The notes beneath the pieces are model-generated. The model was not told where the DNA came from, did not search any database, and saw only the letters and a program-made list of their open reading frames with translations. 12,607 nucleotides of DNA, taken from positions 1-12,607 of the forward strand of contig JAUVIG010000070.1 of assembly GCA_030592825.1 (NCBI GenBank), in the 5' to 3' direction. The position numbers were made by a program, and so were the translations under genes. This DNA comes from Chlorobiota bacterium (GTDB lineage: Bacteria; Bacteroidota; Bacteroidia; Bacteroidales; JAADGE01). The number at the start of each line of letters is the position of its first letter. Position 1 is the first letter of the stretch. Positions 1 through 6,330 of this stretch are shown here, piece by piece.

Positions 1-200
1 AATGCTTCAACTAATTTACTATGTCTCTTAAACGAATAATATACAATATCTCTTCTGTTAATTTTAAAATCAATAACACATTTTTTGATAAATTTAATTA
101 CTTCTTCTTTTGATATTTTTTGTACAAATTCTTTATCATTTTGTGCAAAAATAACTCCTCCCATAAATACTGCTACTAATAAAATTGATAATTTTCTCAT
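1..200 (-). CDS. Secreted protein of unknown function, N-terminal part only
   Basis: I read this gene directly from the minus strand: ATG at 200-198 opens a frame with no stop for 66 codons until the window ends, so the C-terminus is missing. It begins MRKLSILLVAVFMGGVIFAQ, a short basic start, a hydrophobic core of about 14 residues and a likely signal peptidase I site after FA before QN. This predicts export to the periplasm or outside. The visible mature part is lysine- and isoleucine-rich (KISKEEVIKFIKK) and matches no family I recognise. A -7 promoter box lies about 78 bp upstream at 278-285. The signal peptide and open frame make a real gene likely; its function is unknown. Confidence 0.7.
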   Translation of the reverse strand, partial: MRKLSILLVAVFMGGVIFAQNDKEFVQKISKEEVIKFIKKCVIDFKINRRDIVYYSFKRHSKLVEA

Positions 201-277
201 AATAATTATTTTAAAAAGTTTAAAAATATTGATAAATTTCACAAGATTATTTGCGATAACTATATAAAATCATTCTT

Positions 278-285
278 CAAAGATA
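278..285 (-). promoter_or_regulatory. Candidate -7 promoter box for the left-edge secreted protein
   Basis: The minus strand reads TATCTTTG, an exact match to the Bacteroidota -7 consensus TAnnTTTG, about 78 bp upstream of the ATG at 200. No TTTG at the expected 19-21 bp upstream spacing is seen, so only half of the promoter is supported. Confidence 0.4.
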
Positions 286-331
286 TAAATTTTTTAAACA
301 ATCTTTAAAAAACAAATATTAATAAAACATT

Positions 332-1363
332 TCAAATTACAAGTATAGCTTTTTCTTTTGCAACACCAATTTCAGCAATTGCACCGGAATTAAACTCTAA
401 AAAATCTGATTGAATACCGTCACTGAAAATTATTCCGTTTTGCGGCATTAAAGATTCAACGGTTAATTGTTCTCCGAAATAAATTTGTCCGGCAACAATA
501 TTAGCTTGAGATGTTTTACTGACAAAGGGTTCTCTCACTATAAACAATAAACTTTCATCTTCTTGGCTTATCGGTTTATATTCAATGGGATTTCCGTTTG
601 AAAAAGTTCTAATCATCCCGTTTGCCATATTAAACATTGAACTCATCCAACCTGTTGCTCCTGCTCCCGTAGAAATTATAATTCCGCTGGAAGAATGATT
701 TTCTTTTGCATCACGAAAAGTTATTTGATATCTTGAAGAAGAATGTGATGAAATACCGATAAAAAAATCATTAAAAGCTAATAATCTTTGACCGTCATTC
801 AGTTTTACTTCTGCCATTGTAACGTTTTTTTTATTAAAAACACCGTTTAATACATCATTTACACCTTCCATGAAATTATGTGGAGAAAATGGCAACAATA
901 CACCATCGTATCGGTATTCATCCGGATTTACGGCAATAATAGGAATTCCGTTTACATATTTTGCTGTATTGGCAACTAATCCGTCTTGACCAACAACAAC
1001 AACAATATCTTTTTCAGTAAAAATATAATTTGATAAAAAATCTTGGTCAATGACTTTCGTTTTTAATATTTCGCTCAATTGATTTTGAATCTCATCAATT
1101 GAAGAATAGAAAGTTTCATTTTCTTCTTCATAAACAGAAAATTCATTTGTTGTTCTTTGTTCCTTAATTTGCTCTTTTACCTTTACAGGATTAACACCAA
1201 AACCGGATTTCATTAATCCTCCCTTCTTTTTGCTGAAATATGCGTTTTGTTTTGATTGAACATAAAACTTTGCTTGTTCTATTGTATTGAACTTTTCAGT
1301 CAACTGTTCAAGCCTTGTTTTATTTCTTACAATGATTGCATTTTCAATTTTTACGGGTTCCAT
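332..1363 (-). CDS. Divergent NAD-kinase-like (ATP-NAD kinase superfamily) protein
   Basis: 343 residues. The middle and C-terminal parts carry the NAD kinase fold signature. VVVVGQDGL at 121-129 sits where NAD kinases have GGDGT, followed by IIAVNPDEYRYDGVLLPF (142-159), a glycine-rich STGAGATGWMSS (231-242) matching the STPTGSTAYS region, and DG at 315-316. The GQDGL variant is, from memory, characteristic of a separate subfamily often annotated as sugar kinase or NAD kinase-like, so the substrate is not certain to be NAD. Residues 38-75 form a lysine-rich probably flexible segment. The N-terminal IENAIIVRNKTRLEQLTEKFNT fits the start of this subfamily, which supports the ATG at 1363. It is the last gene of a same-strand series after the SPFH and GrpB genes, but a 174-bp AT-rich gap precedes it, so it may have its own promoter. 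Confidence 0.8.
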   Translation of the reverse strand: MEPVKIENAIIVRNKTRLEQLTEKFNTIEQAKFYVQSKQNAYFSKKKGGLMKSGFGVNPVKVKEQIKEQRTTNEFSVYEEENETFYSSIDEIQNQLSEILKTKVIDQDFLSNYIFTEKDIVVVVGQDGLVANTAKYVNGIPIIAVNPDEYRYDGVLLPFSPHNFMEGVNDVLNGVFNKKNVTMAEVKLNDGQRLLAFNDFFIGISSHSSSRYQITFRDAKENHSSSGIIISTGAGATGWMSSMFNMANGMIRTFSNGNPIEYKPISQEDESLLFIVREPFVSKTSQANIVAGQIYFGEQLTVESLMPQNGIIFSDGIQSDFLEFNSGAIAEIGVAKEKAILVI

Positions 1364-1537
1364 CTGTCTGTGATATAATATTTTTGGTTCTACTGTTATT
1401 TTTCGGGTAATTAATTATTTTATGAATATCCTTAAATATTTGCCTTATAATAATTAAATACTGTAATATTTTAATACTTAAATATTTCAAATTTCTATGT
1501 AGTTGAAATATAAATAGTTTGTATAATATCATAAAGA

Positions 1538-2107
1538 TTAGCTTTCCGTTTCATTTCTTGCCATTTTATTAATTTTTTTTACAAAATCGAATTTTGCATC
1601 AGTATATGCATCTCTGTCATTTCTGTATTTCTTGGCAAGTTTTACTTTCAATACGGCATATTCATCTGCCGCATCTTTATGTTTTATTAAATAATCTCTG
1701 AAATAGATTTCGTCCCAATCTCCGAAATATCTTACATGAATATGAAACGCTTGACCTTTAAAACCGGTTTTTGTATAACCTTTTACAAGCATTATATGAG
1801 GCGGCGGATTATCAGGCCTCGAAATATAATGATAATTCAAGGATTTTAACTTCTTAATAATTATTTCATGATTTACTGATTCGTAAATTTCCAAAAGAAT
1901 ATCAATCGTTGGTTTACCGGCTAAATTCGGAATTGCCGTACTTCCAATATGTTCTATCCTAATTTTGTCGCCTGAATCTAAAACATTGATTATTTTTTCT
2001 TTTTCAGAAATAAATATATTCTTCCAACCGGGATTTGCTTCCGTTAAAGTTACAGGAAACAATTGTCCTAACTCTTTAGTTGTTAATTCGTCAAGTTCTT
2101 TTTGCAT
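1538..2107 (-). CDS. GrpB family protein (UPF0157, nucleotidyltransferase-like)
   Basis: 189 residues, the normal size for a stand-alone GrpB/UPF0157 protein. The diagnostic motif EHIGSTAIPNLAGKPTID spans residues 52-69 and corresponds to the GS...D region of the nucleotidyltransferase fold. FHIHV at 121-125 is also typical. The family (COG2320) also occurs fused to dephospho-CoA kinase, but the biochemical reaction of stand-alone members is not established to my knowledge, and none is claimed here. The start lies 25 bp after the stop of the upstream SPFH gene on the same strand, so co-transcription is likely. No signal peptide or membrane segment is seen, so the protein should be cytoplasmic. 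Confidence 0.88.
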   Translation of the reverse strand: MQKELDELTTKELGQLFPVTLTEANPGWKNIFISEKEKIINVLDSGDKIRIEHIGSTAIPNLAGKPTIDILLEIYESVNHEIIIKKLKSLNYHYISRPDNPPPHIMLVKGYTKTGFKGQAFHIHVRYFGDWDEIYFRDYLIKHKDAADEYAVLKVKLAKKYRNDRDAYTDAKFDFVKKINKMARNETES

Positions 2108-2132
2108 ATTTACTCAAAATTCTTCAGATAGC

Positions 2133-3140
2133 TTACTCTTCGGTTAAACTTTGCAAAAGATCAGGAGTAATATTCAGATTTTGAATTTGTTCTGCGTTTT
2201 CAGCCATTTCTCTGAATGCTACGGCAATATCATTCTTTGCAGAATTACCGGTATTATTCATTGCTGAAATAATTTTCCAATCAATATCTTTATACGGATC
2301 AAGTTGAGCTTTTAAGCTGTATTTTTTAGCATCTGCTTCTTTCTTTTCATTTTCGACCTTTACGACGATTAATTGCTTACGTTTATTTTCAACTGCTATA
2401 TCAGCTTCTGTTCGCATTTCACGCAATTTTCTTCTGTTTTTTTCTTCAAGATGCTCTTTTTCCATTCGCTTTTCTGCAATCTGTTTTTCCTTTTCCTGGA
2501 CAGCAATATCAGTATTCAACTCACTTTCTTTAATCTTTCGTTCTTGCTCAACAGCAAAATTACGTCTTTCATAAATAGCAGCATCAGCTTCTTGTTGCAG
2601 AGCTTCTCTGGTAGTTGTCTCCAATGCTTTGCTCATTTCAGGTGTCGGTTTAACAGCTATCACATTCACGCTCATAATAGAAACACCAAGCGAATTTGCT
2701 GTCTTTGAATTATTTAAACCCTCATTGATTTTTTCTTCAATCAACTTTGCATTTGTAATTGCATTTTTAAGGGTAATGCTTTGAATAAATGTGGTTGCTG
2801 CTGATTGTGCCTCGTTTATTAAACGTTGTTTCAACTTCTCATTATCATTGCTGTTAAGCTTTCCTCTATAATCAACTGTAAAATTAAGCAAATCAGATAA
2901 TTGCTTAGGCTTTTCAATTTTATAAGTTATTTGTCCTTGCACAGAAACTGTTTGAAAATCGGTAGTTGATTCATTGAAAATAAACTGAATATCATTACTC
3001 CCTATAGGGACAGCAACAATAGAAGAACTCATTGAAGCATAAAAAAATGACAATCCCCTGCCCTCTTTTTTTAACTTACCGTTTTTAAAATGAATGACAT
3101 GGGTCATTGCATCAAATTTAATGTATTTTACTCCGAACAT
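2133..3140 (-). CDS. SPFH/band-7 domain protein with long charged coiled coil
   Basis: 335 residues. The N-terminal half (about 10-190) resembles the SPFH (stomatin/prohibitin/flotillin/HflK) domain, including GRGLSFFY, VPIGSNDIQFIFNEST and VQGQITYKI, and the helical SLGVSIMSVNVIAVKPTPEMSKALE transition at 150-174. A coiled coil very rich in E, K and R follows (about 175-275), then a short C-terminal tail ending in a helix (DLLQSLTEE). No N-terminal transmembrane segment or signal peptide is visible, unlike HflK or classical stomatins, so membrane contact, if any, must be peripheral. Family members usually form large oligomeric scaffolds; the partner here is unknown. It is the first gene of the minus-strand cluster with GrpB (25-bp gap) and the NAD-kinase-like gene. 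I found no clear promoter box in the 343-bp region upstream. Confidence 0.85.
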   Translation of the reverse strand: MFGVKYIKFDAMTHVIHFKNGKLKKEGRGLSFFYASMSSSIVAVPIGSNDIQFIFNESTTDFQTVSVQGQITYKIEKPKQLSDLLNFTVDYRGKLNSNDNEKLKQRLINEAQSAATTFIQSITLKNAITNAKLIEEKINEGLNNSKTANSLGVSIMSVNVIAVKPTPEMSKALETTTREALQQEADAAIYERRNFAVEQERKIKESELNTDIAVQEKEKQIAEKRMEKEHLEEKNRRKLREMRTEADIAVENKRKQLIVVKVENEKKEADAKKYSLKAQLDPYKDIDWKIISAMNNTGNSAKNDIAVAFREMAENAEQIQNLNITPDLLQSLTEE

Positions 3141-3206
3141 AGTTATTTTTATTTGTTAAAGTTTTATTTTTTATTAATTAATAATTATTTTCATTATTGC
3201 GATTTT

Positions 3207-3232
3207 CAGTCGGCAGTCGGCAGTCAACAGTC
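3207..3232 (+). repeat. Left heptamer array (CAGTCGG-type unit)
   Basis: The array reads CAGTCGG, CAGTCGG, CAGTCAA, CAGTC, a tandem 7-bp repeat of just under four units. It is notably GC-richer than its surroundings. The right array at 3363-3389 is its inverted counterpart. Repeats of this kind are, to my knowledge, common between genes in Bacteroidota. Confidence 0.8.
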
Positions 3233-3362
3233 TTCAATCCATATTATTCATTTGTTATTTATTTTTAATAATTGACTTAAACTTATAAGTATCAATTAGT
3301 TTTTATGGTATGGTACTCTTCATAATTTCATAAAAGAAATTAACTTAACCATCTTTTTGATT

Positions 3363-3389
3363 GCTGACTGCCGACTGTGAACTGCCAAC
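3363..3389 (-). repeat. Right heptamer array, inverted relative to 3207-3232
   Basis: On the plus strand the units read GACTGCC, GACTGTG, AACTGCC, AACT with 7-bp periodicity. The reverse complement contains CAGTCGGCAGTCAGCAATC, which aligns with the left arm and its continuation (CAGTCGGCAGTCAACAGTC). The two arms could pair across the 130-bp spacer. Confidence 0.8.
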
Positions 3390-3483
3390 TATTTATAACA
3401 ATTAATATCCTTATTTTTAAAGTTCTGTTGCTTTATGTCTTTATTAAAATTATTTCCGGTTAGCAATTTACAAATTATTTATG

Positions 3484-3981
3484 TTAATTCTGTCTTTTAA
3501 CTTCTAATATCTCCATTTTTTTTATCTCTTTTCCGTCAATTTCAAATCTTAATGCTGTTCTTACTTTATGAAGACCTGATTTACCATAAGCACCGGGGTT
3601 TAAGTGTAAACAATTTATACCTCTGTCAAATATTATTTTCAGAATATGAGAATGTCCTGTTATAAATAAACCGGGCGGATTTCTGAATATTTCAGGTTTC
3701 ACTCTTTTGTCATACCTTCCCGGATAACCGCCGATATGGGTAATCCACACCTCTGTATCTTCTGTCCTGAAACGATTATGTTCAGGATAACTAATTCTTA
3801 TATCTTGTCCGTCAATATTTCCGTAAACAGCTCTTACCGGTTTTATCTTCTCCAATTTATCAATTACTGAAATATCGCCGACATCACCGGCATGCCATAT
3901 TTCATCAACATCTTTAAAAAAATCAAGAAGTTTATCGTCAATATATCCGTGAGTATCTGAAACGAGTCCTATTTTTGTCAT
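3484..3981 (-). CDS. YfcE/MJ0936-type metallophosphoesterase
   Basis: 165 residues, the usual size of the compact YfcE-like calcineurin phosphoesterases. All metal-binding motifs are present: SDTH (D9, H11), HAGD (D33), GNID (N55), H82 in ITHIGG, and TGHSH (108-112), followed by the typical LNPGA (128-132). The canonical GNCD is GNID here. The family hydrolyses phosphodiester substrates with Mn or a similar divalent metal; the physiological substrate is generally unknown. The start ATG at 3981 gives the standard MTKIGLVSDTHG beginning. The protein should be cytoplasmic. It is divergent from rsmE across a 177-bp palindrome-rich gap and is separated from the SPFH gene by a repeat-bearing gap, so it is probably transcribed alone. 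Confidence 0.93.
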   Translation of the reverse strand: MTKIGLVSDTHGYIDDKLLDFFKDVDEIWHAGDVGDISVIDKLEKIKPVRAVYGNIDGQDIRISYPEHNRFRTEDTEVWITHIGGYPGRYDKRVKPEIFRNPPGLFITGHSHILKIIFDRGINCLHLNPGAYGKSGLHKVRTALRFEIDGKEIKKMEILEVKRQN

Positions 3982-3991
3982 TAGAATAATA

Positions 3992-4097
3992 TATCAAATA
4001 TTTCAATTCACTGAAAAAACATATATTCCGGTGAATCTATTCACCAAATTTATATACTTTTCAGTGAAATAGTTTATTAAAATGCACATATTTGATA
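3992..4097. repeat. Nested long palindrome in the divergent gap
   Basis: Three pairs of inverted arms share nearly one centre: outer TATCAAATAT (3992-4001) with ATATTTGATA (4088-4097), middle TTCACTGAAAA (4007-4017) with TTTTCAGTGAA (4058-4068), and inner GGTGAAT (4030-4036) with ATTCACC (4039-4045). It covers most of the region between the phosphoesterase and rsmE starts. It could form a long hairpin or cruciform, or be a degenerate palindromic repeat element. Confidence 0.75.
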
Positions 4098-4103
4098 AAT
4101 TTG
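4096..4103 (+). promoter_or_regulatory. Candidate -7 promoter box for rsmE-DUF4159
   Basis: TAAATTTG matches the Bacteroidota TAnnTTTG box and lies 55 bp before the rsmE ATG. No TTTG is seen at the usual upstream spacing. A second match (TAAATTTG on the minus strand, 4045-4052) could serve the divergent phosphoesterase. Both are AT-rich and weakly supported. Confidence 0.35.
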
Positions 4104-4158
4104 TCATTTAAAAATATTTCACCCGTTTAAATTAAATCATTTTTCAGTTAAAAATTTT

Positions 4159-4863
4159 ATGCACATTTTTTACACACCGAATATTACAAATGATTTTTAT
4201 ACACTTTCACAAGAAGAATCAAAACATTGTGTTAAGGTATTAAGATTGAAAATTGGTGAAAAAGTGCAGTTGATTAACGGCAAAGGCAAACTGTTTGTAA
4301 CTGAAATTACAGATAATAATCCAAAAAAATGTGTTGTTAAAGTTATTGAAACAATTGAAAAAGAAAGTCGTAAAAATTACAAAATACATATTGCTGTTAC
4401 TCCTGTTAAAAACATCAACCGTTTTGAAACATTTCTTGAAAAAGTAACTGAAATAGGAGTTGATAAAATCATTCCGTTTGTAAGCAGTTTTTCCGAAAGG
4501 AAAATTATAAAATCGGAAAGACTTGAAAAAGTAATAATTTCAGCAATAAAGCAATCAAAATCACTTTTTAAACCGGTATTTTCTGATTTAAAAAAGTTTG
4601 AAGATATTATTCAAATAAATTTTACAGGAGAAAAATATATTGCACATTGTTACAACTCAAACACTAAAAAGCATATAAAAGAAGTTTACAAAAAAGGCAA
4701 AGATGTTTTAATCCTTATTGGCCCGGAAGGCGACTTCTCAAAAGAAGAAGTACAACAAGCTGTATCAAAGGGCTTTAAAGAAGTTAAACTGTCAGATGCC
4801 AGATTAAGAACGGAAACGGCAGGGATTGTTGCTGCCGGAATTATTGATTTTATGAATGTTTAA
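4159..4863 (+). CDS. rsmE: 16S rRNA (uracil(1498)-N3)-methyltransferase RsmE
   Basis: 234 residues, standard for RsmE, which methylates N3 of U1498 in helix 44 of 16S rRNA using S-adenosylmethionine. The N-terminal PUA-like RNA-binding part (about 1-65) contains HCVKVLRLKIGEKVQLINGKG. The SPOUT methyltransferase part has KVTEIGVDKIIPF (95-107), IGPEGDFS (187-194) and the C-terminal knot motif LSDARLRTETA (211-221), where the widespread form is LGxRxLRTETA. The ATG at 4159 gives the expected MHIFY start. The stop overlaps the first possible start of the DUF4159 gene, so the two are probably co-transcribed; I recall this pairing as common in Bacteroidota. The protein is cytoplasmic and the gene appears intact. 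Confidence 0.95.
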   Translation: MHIFYTPNITNDFYTLSQEESKHCVKVLRLKIGEKVQLINGKGKLFVTEITDNNPKKCVVKVIETIEKESRKNYKIHIAVTPVKNINRFETFLEKVTEIGVDKIIPFVSSFSERKIIKSERLEKVIISAIKQSKSLFKPVFSDLKKFEDIIQINFTGEKYIAHCYNSNTKKHIKEVYKKGKDVLILIGPEGDFSKEEVQQAVSKGFKEVKLSDARLRTETAGIVAAGIIDFMNV

Positions 4864-5560
4864 GAAGACGCTTATTATTATGATTTATATGATAAAAAAA
4901 ATGAGAATTAGGCAAATATTCATATTACCGGGAATAGTAATTTTAAGTCTGACAAGCTTCAGTCAAAATACATATAAAATTGCATTATTAAAATATAACG
5001 GTGGGGGTGATTGGTATGCAAATCCGACTTCATTACCAAACTTAATAGATTTTTGCAATAAAAATTTAAGGACTAATATTGCAAAAGAACCTGTTACGGT
5101 TGAAGCCGGAAGTTCAGAGATATTTAATTATCCCTTTGTTCATATGACCGGACACGGAAATGTTATTTTTTCAAATGATGATATCAGAAATTTAAGGAAC
5201 TATTTGTCAGGCGGAGGTTTTCTTCATATTGACGATAACTACGGCATGGATAAATACATAAGACGTGAGCTTAAGAAACTGTTTCCTGAATATGAATTAA
5301 TTGAGCTTCCTTTTAATCATCCTGTTTTTAATCAAAAATATGTTTTTAAAAACGGACTTCCGAAGATTCACGAACATGATAATAAACAGCCGCAAGCATT
5401 CGGAATATTTCATGAAAACAGAATGATTTGTTTATATACTTTTGAATGTGATCTCGGTGACGGCTGGGAAGACAGAGAAGTGCATAATGATTCTGAAGCA
5501 ATCAGATTAAAAGCATTAAAAATGGGTTCTAATATAATTCAATTTGCTTTTACAAATTAA
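4856..5560 (+). CDS. DUF4159 exported protein
   Basis: Up to 234 residues. The body matches the DUF4159 family: KIALLKYNGGGDWYANPTSL after the signal region, then TGHGNVIFSNDDIRNLRNYLSGGGFLHIDDNYG, LPFNHPVF and FHENRMICLYTFECDLGDGWED. Family members are periplasmic or membrane-anchored and of unknown function; the fold resembles glutamine-amidotransferase-like domains, which I state from memory. The start is uncertain: ATG at 4856 overlaps rsmE by 8 bp, but internal ATGs at 4880, 4889 and 4901 exist. The one at 4901 gives a clean signal peptide (MRIRQIFILPGIVILSLTSF, cleavage near FS before QN). An intrinsic terminator follows at 5596-5616. Likely co-transcribed with rsmE, though no functional link between rRNA methylation and this exported protein is evident. 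Confidence 0.88.
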   Translation: MFKKTLIIMIYMIKKMRIRQIFILPGIVILSLTSFSQNTYKIALLKYNGGGDWYANPTSLPNLIDFCNKNLRTNIAKEPVTVEAGSSEIFNYPFVHMTGHGNVIFSNDDIRNLRNYLSGGGFLHIDDNYGMDKYIRRELKKLFPEYELIELPFNHPVFNQKYVFKNGLPKIHEHDNKQPQAFGIFHENRMICLYTFECDLGDGWEDREVHNDSEAIRLKALKMGSNIIQFAFTN

Positions 5561-5595
5561 ATACGTATTAAGCAATGAAACAATATTTAAAATCC

Positions 5596-5616
5596 CTGAC
5601 AAAGTCGGTTTTTTTT
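5596..5616 (+). terminator. Intrinsic terminator after rsmE-DUF4159
   Basis: CTGAC, loop AAA, GTCGG (5-bp stem including one T-G pair) is followed directly by eight T residues. The stem is short but the T tract is strong, and it sits 36 bp after the DUF4159 stop. Confidence 0.6.
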
Positions 5617-5632
5617 GAGCAATCAAAAAATC

Positions 5633-5799
5633 AATATTGAGCCTACTCCGAAAAGTCATAAAAATGAAAATACCACTAAAACACCAAATCATTCTAAATT
5701 TCACAAAATGCTTATTTTCAGCATCTTATTTTTTTTTGTGATTCTTTGTGTTTTTGTGTCTTTGTGGCAAAAAGGACTTTTCGGAGTAGGCTCAATATT
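5633..5799. repeat. 167-bp MITE-like palindromic element with perfect 25-bp ends
   Basis: The ends 5633-5657 and 5775-5799 are exact reverse complements of each other for 25 bp, with the core GAGCCTACTCCGAAAAGTC on the left. The interior is a second, diverged inverted repeat: ACAC/TTTG-rich arms around 5672-5709 and 5733-5769, the right arm reading TTTTGTGTCTTTGTGG. The terminal AATATT is itself palindromic and present at both outer edges, so a 6-bp target duplication cannot be told from the repeat end. No transposase is encoded. An open frame of about 60 codons crosses it, but this follows from the palindrome rather than from coding. Non-autonomous mobile repeat is the best reading; a regulatory hairpin RNA is the alternative. 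Confidence 0.75.
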
Positions 5800-5901
5800 A
5801 TAATATAATCTAAATTCTAAAATTGTCGGTTATGGCGTTATAAATGTTCAAAAAAAATAAATAAAATTCTTTATATAATAACTAATAATAAAAAAAAATT
5901 A

Positions 5902-5909
5902 TACTTTTG
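5902..5909 (+). promoter_or_regulatory. -7 promoter box for rplS
   Basis: TACTTTTG fits TAnnTTTG exactly and is followed by CAGCC, a context I associate with strong Bacteroidota promoters of ribosomal genes. Transcription would begin near 5914, giving a leader of about 33 nt before the ATG at 5947. No canonical -33 TTTG is visible. Confidence 0.65.
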
Positions 5910-5946
5910 CAGCCTTTAAAACTTGAAAATTATAAAAAATATTACG

Positions 5947-6294
5947 ATGGATTTAATAAAAATTGCTGAAAGTGCATATACAAAAGAAATAGATTTTCCG
6001 GAATTCGGTTCGGGTGATACAATAACAGTCAGTTATAAAATAAAAGAAGGCGAAAAAGAAAGGATTCAAGATTACAGAGGAATAGTTATTCAAAGAAAAG
6101 GTGACGGTGCTACAAAAACTTTCACTGTAAGAAAAACAACAGGCGGAATAGGAATTGAAAGAATATTTCCTTTATATTCACCTTCAGTTGATAAGATTGT
6201 TGTAAATAAAAGAGGAAAAGTAAGAAGAGCAAGAATTTATTATTTGAGAAAATTAACCGGTAAAAAAGCAAGAATCAAAGAAAAAAGATTCTAA
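5947..6294 (+). CDS. rplS: Large ribosomal subunit protein bL19
   Basis: 115 residues from the ATG at 5947, the standard length for bL19, which sits at the 30S-50S interface. The sequence shows the family hallmarks: FGSGDTITVSYKIKEGEKERIQDYRGIVI, the basic VRKTTGGIGIERIFPLYSPSVDKIVVNKRGKVRRARIYYLR segment and the lysine-rich C-terminus. A longer frame could begin at a TTG at 5923, but that would add eight residues (MKIIKNIT) not found in the family and leave almost no leader, so MDLIKIAESAY is preferred. It has its own promoter box (5902-5909) and a strong terminator (6301-6330), so it is a single-gene transcript. It is separate from the trmD-rimM-rpsP genes that accompany rplS in many other bacteria. 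Confidence 0.96.
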   Translation: MDLIKIAESAYTKEIDFPEFGSGDTITVSYKIKEGEKERIQDYRGIVIQRKGDGATKTFTVRKTTGGIGIERIFPLYSPSVDKIVVNKRGKVRRARIYYLRKLTGKKARIKEKRF

Positions 6295-6300
6295 TTTATT

Positions 6301-6330
6301 AAAAAGCTTCAAATATCTGAAGCTTTTTTT
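6301..6330. terminator. Bidirectional intrinsic terminator between rplS and the sensor gene
   Basis: AAAAAGCTTCA (6301-6311) pairs perfectly with TGAAGCTTTTT (6318-6328) around a 6-nt loop, giving an 11-bp stem with a T tract on the plus strand and a partial one on the minus strand. It ends rplS transcripts and overlaps the last codon of the convergent sensor gene, so it probably serves both. Confidence 0.88.

Larger units (their letters stand above)
3141..3483. other. Non-coding gap of 343 bp with inverted heptamer-repeat arms
   Basis: No convincing gene or RNA is seen here on either strand. Two short arrays of a 7-bp unit (3207-3232 and 3363-3389) lie in opposite orientation around a 130-bp AT-rich spacer. 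I found no TAnnTTTG box for the SPFH gene on the minus strand. Confidence 0.7.
5561..5946. other. Non-coding gap between DUF4159 and rplS
   Basis: The gap holds the rsmE-DUF4159 terminator, the 167-bp inverted-repeat element and the rplS promoter box. Between 5800 and 5895 I see only AT-rich sequence with no gene or recognised RNA. Confidence 0.7.

Noticed and set aside
85..267. Plus-strand frame opposite the left-edge secreted protein
   Set aside because: The minus strand has a start codon, a clear signal peptide and a promoter box; the plus-strand peptide is only low-complexity hydrophobic sequence.
1344..1532. Open frame of 62 codons between the NAD-kinase-like and GrpB genes
   Set aside because: Composition is isoleucine/lysine/asparagine-rich as expected from random AT-rich sequence, it overlaps the start of the kinase-like gene, and no signal or motif is present.
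2373..2708. Plus-strand frame of 111 codons opposite the SPFH gene
   Set aside because: It is the antisense shadow of the E/K/R-rich coiled coil, which yields F/L/S-rich open frames on the other strand.
5615..5803. Open frame for a 62-aa protein with one hydrophobic segment
   Set aside because: It coincides with the palindromic 167-bp element; its length and hydrophobic stretch follow from TTTGTG-rich inner arms, and its opposite strand is open for the same reason. No promoter or family match is seen.
5923..5946. TTG start giving an eight-residue longer bL19
   Set aside because: The extra residues are not found in the family and the start would lie within about 10 nt of the predicted transcription start.
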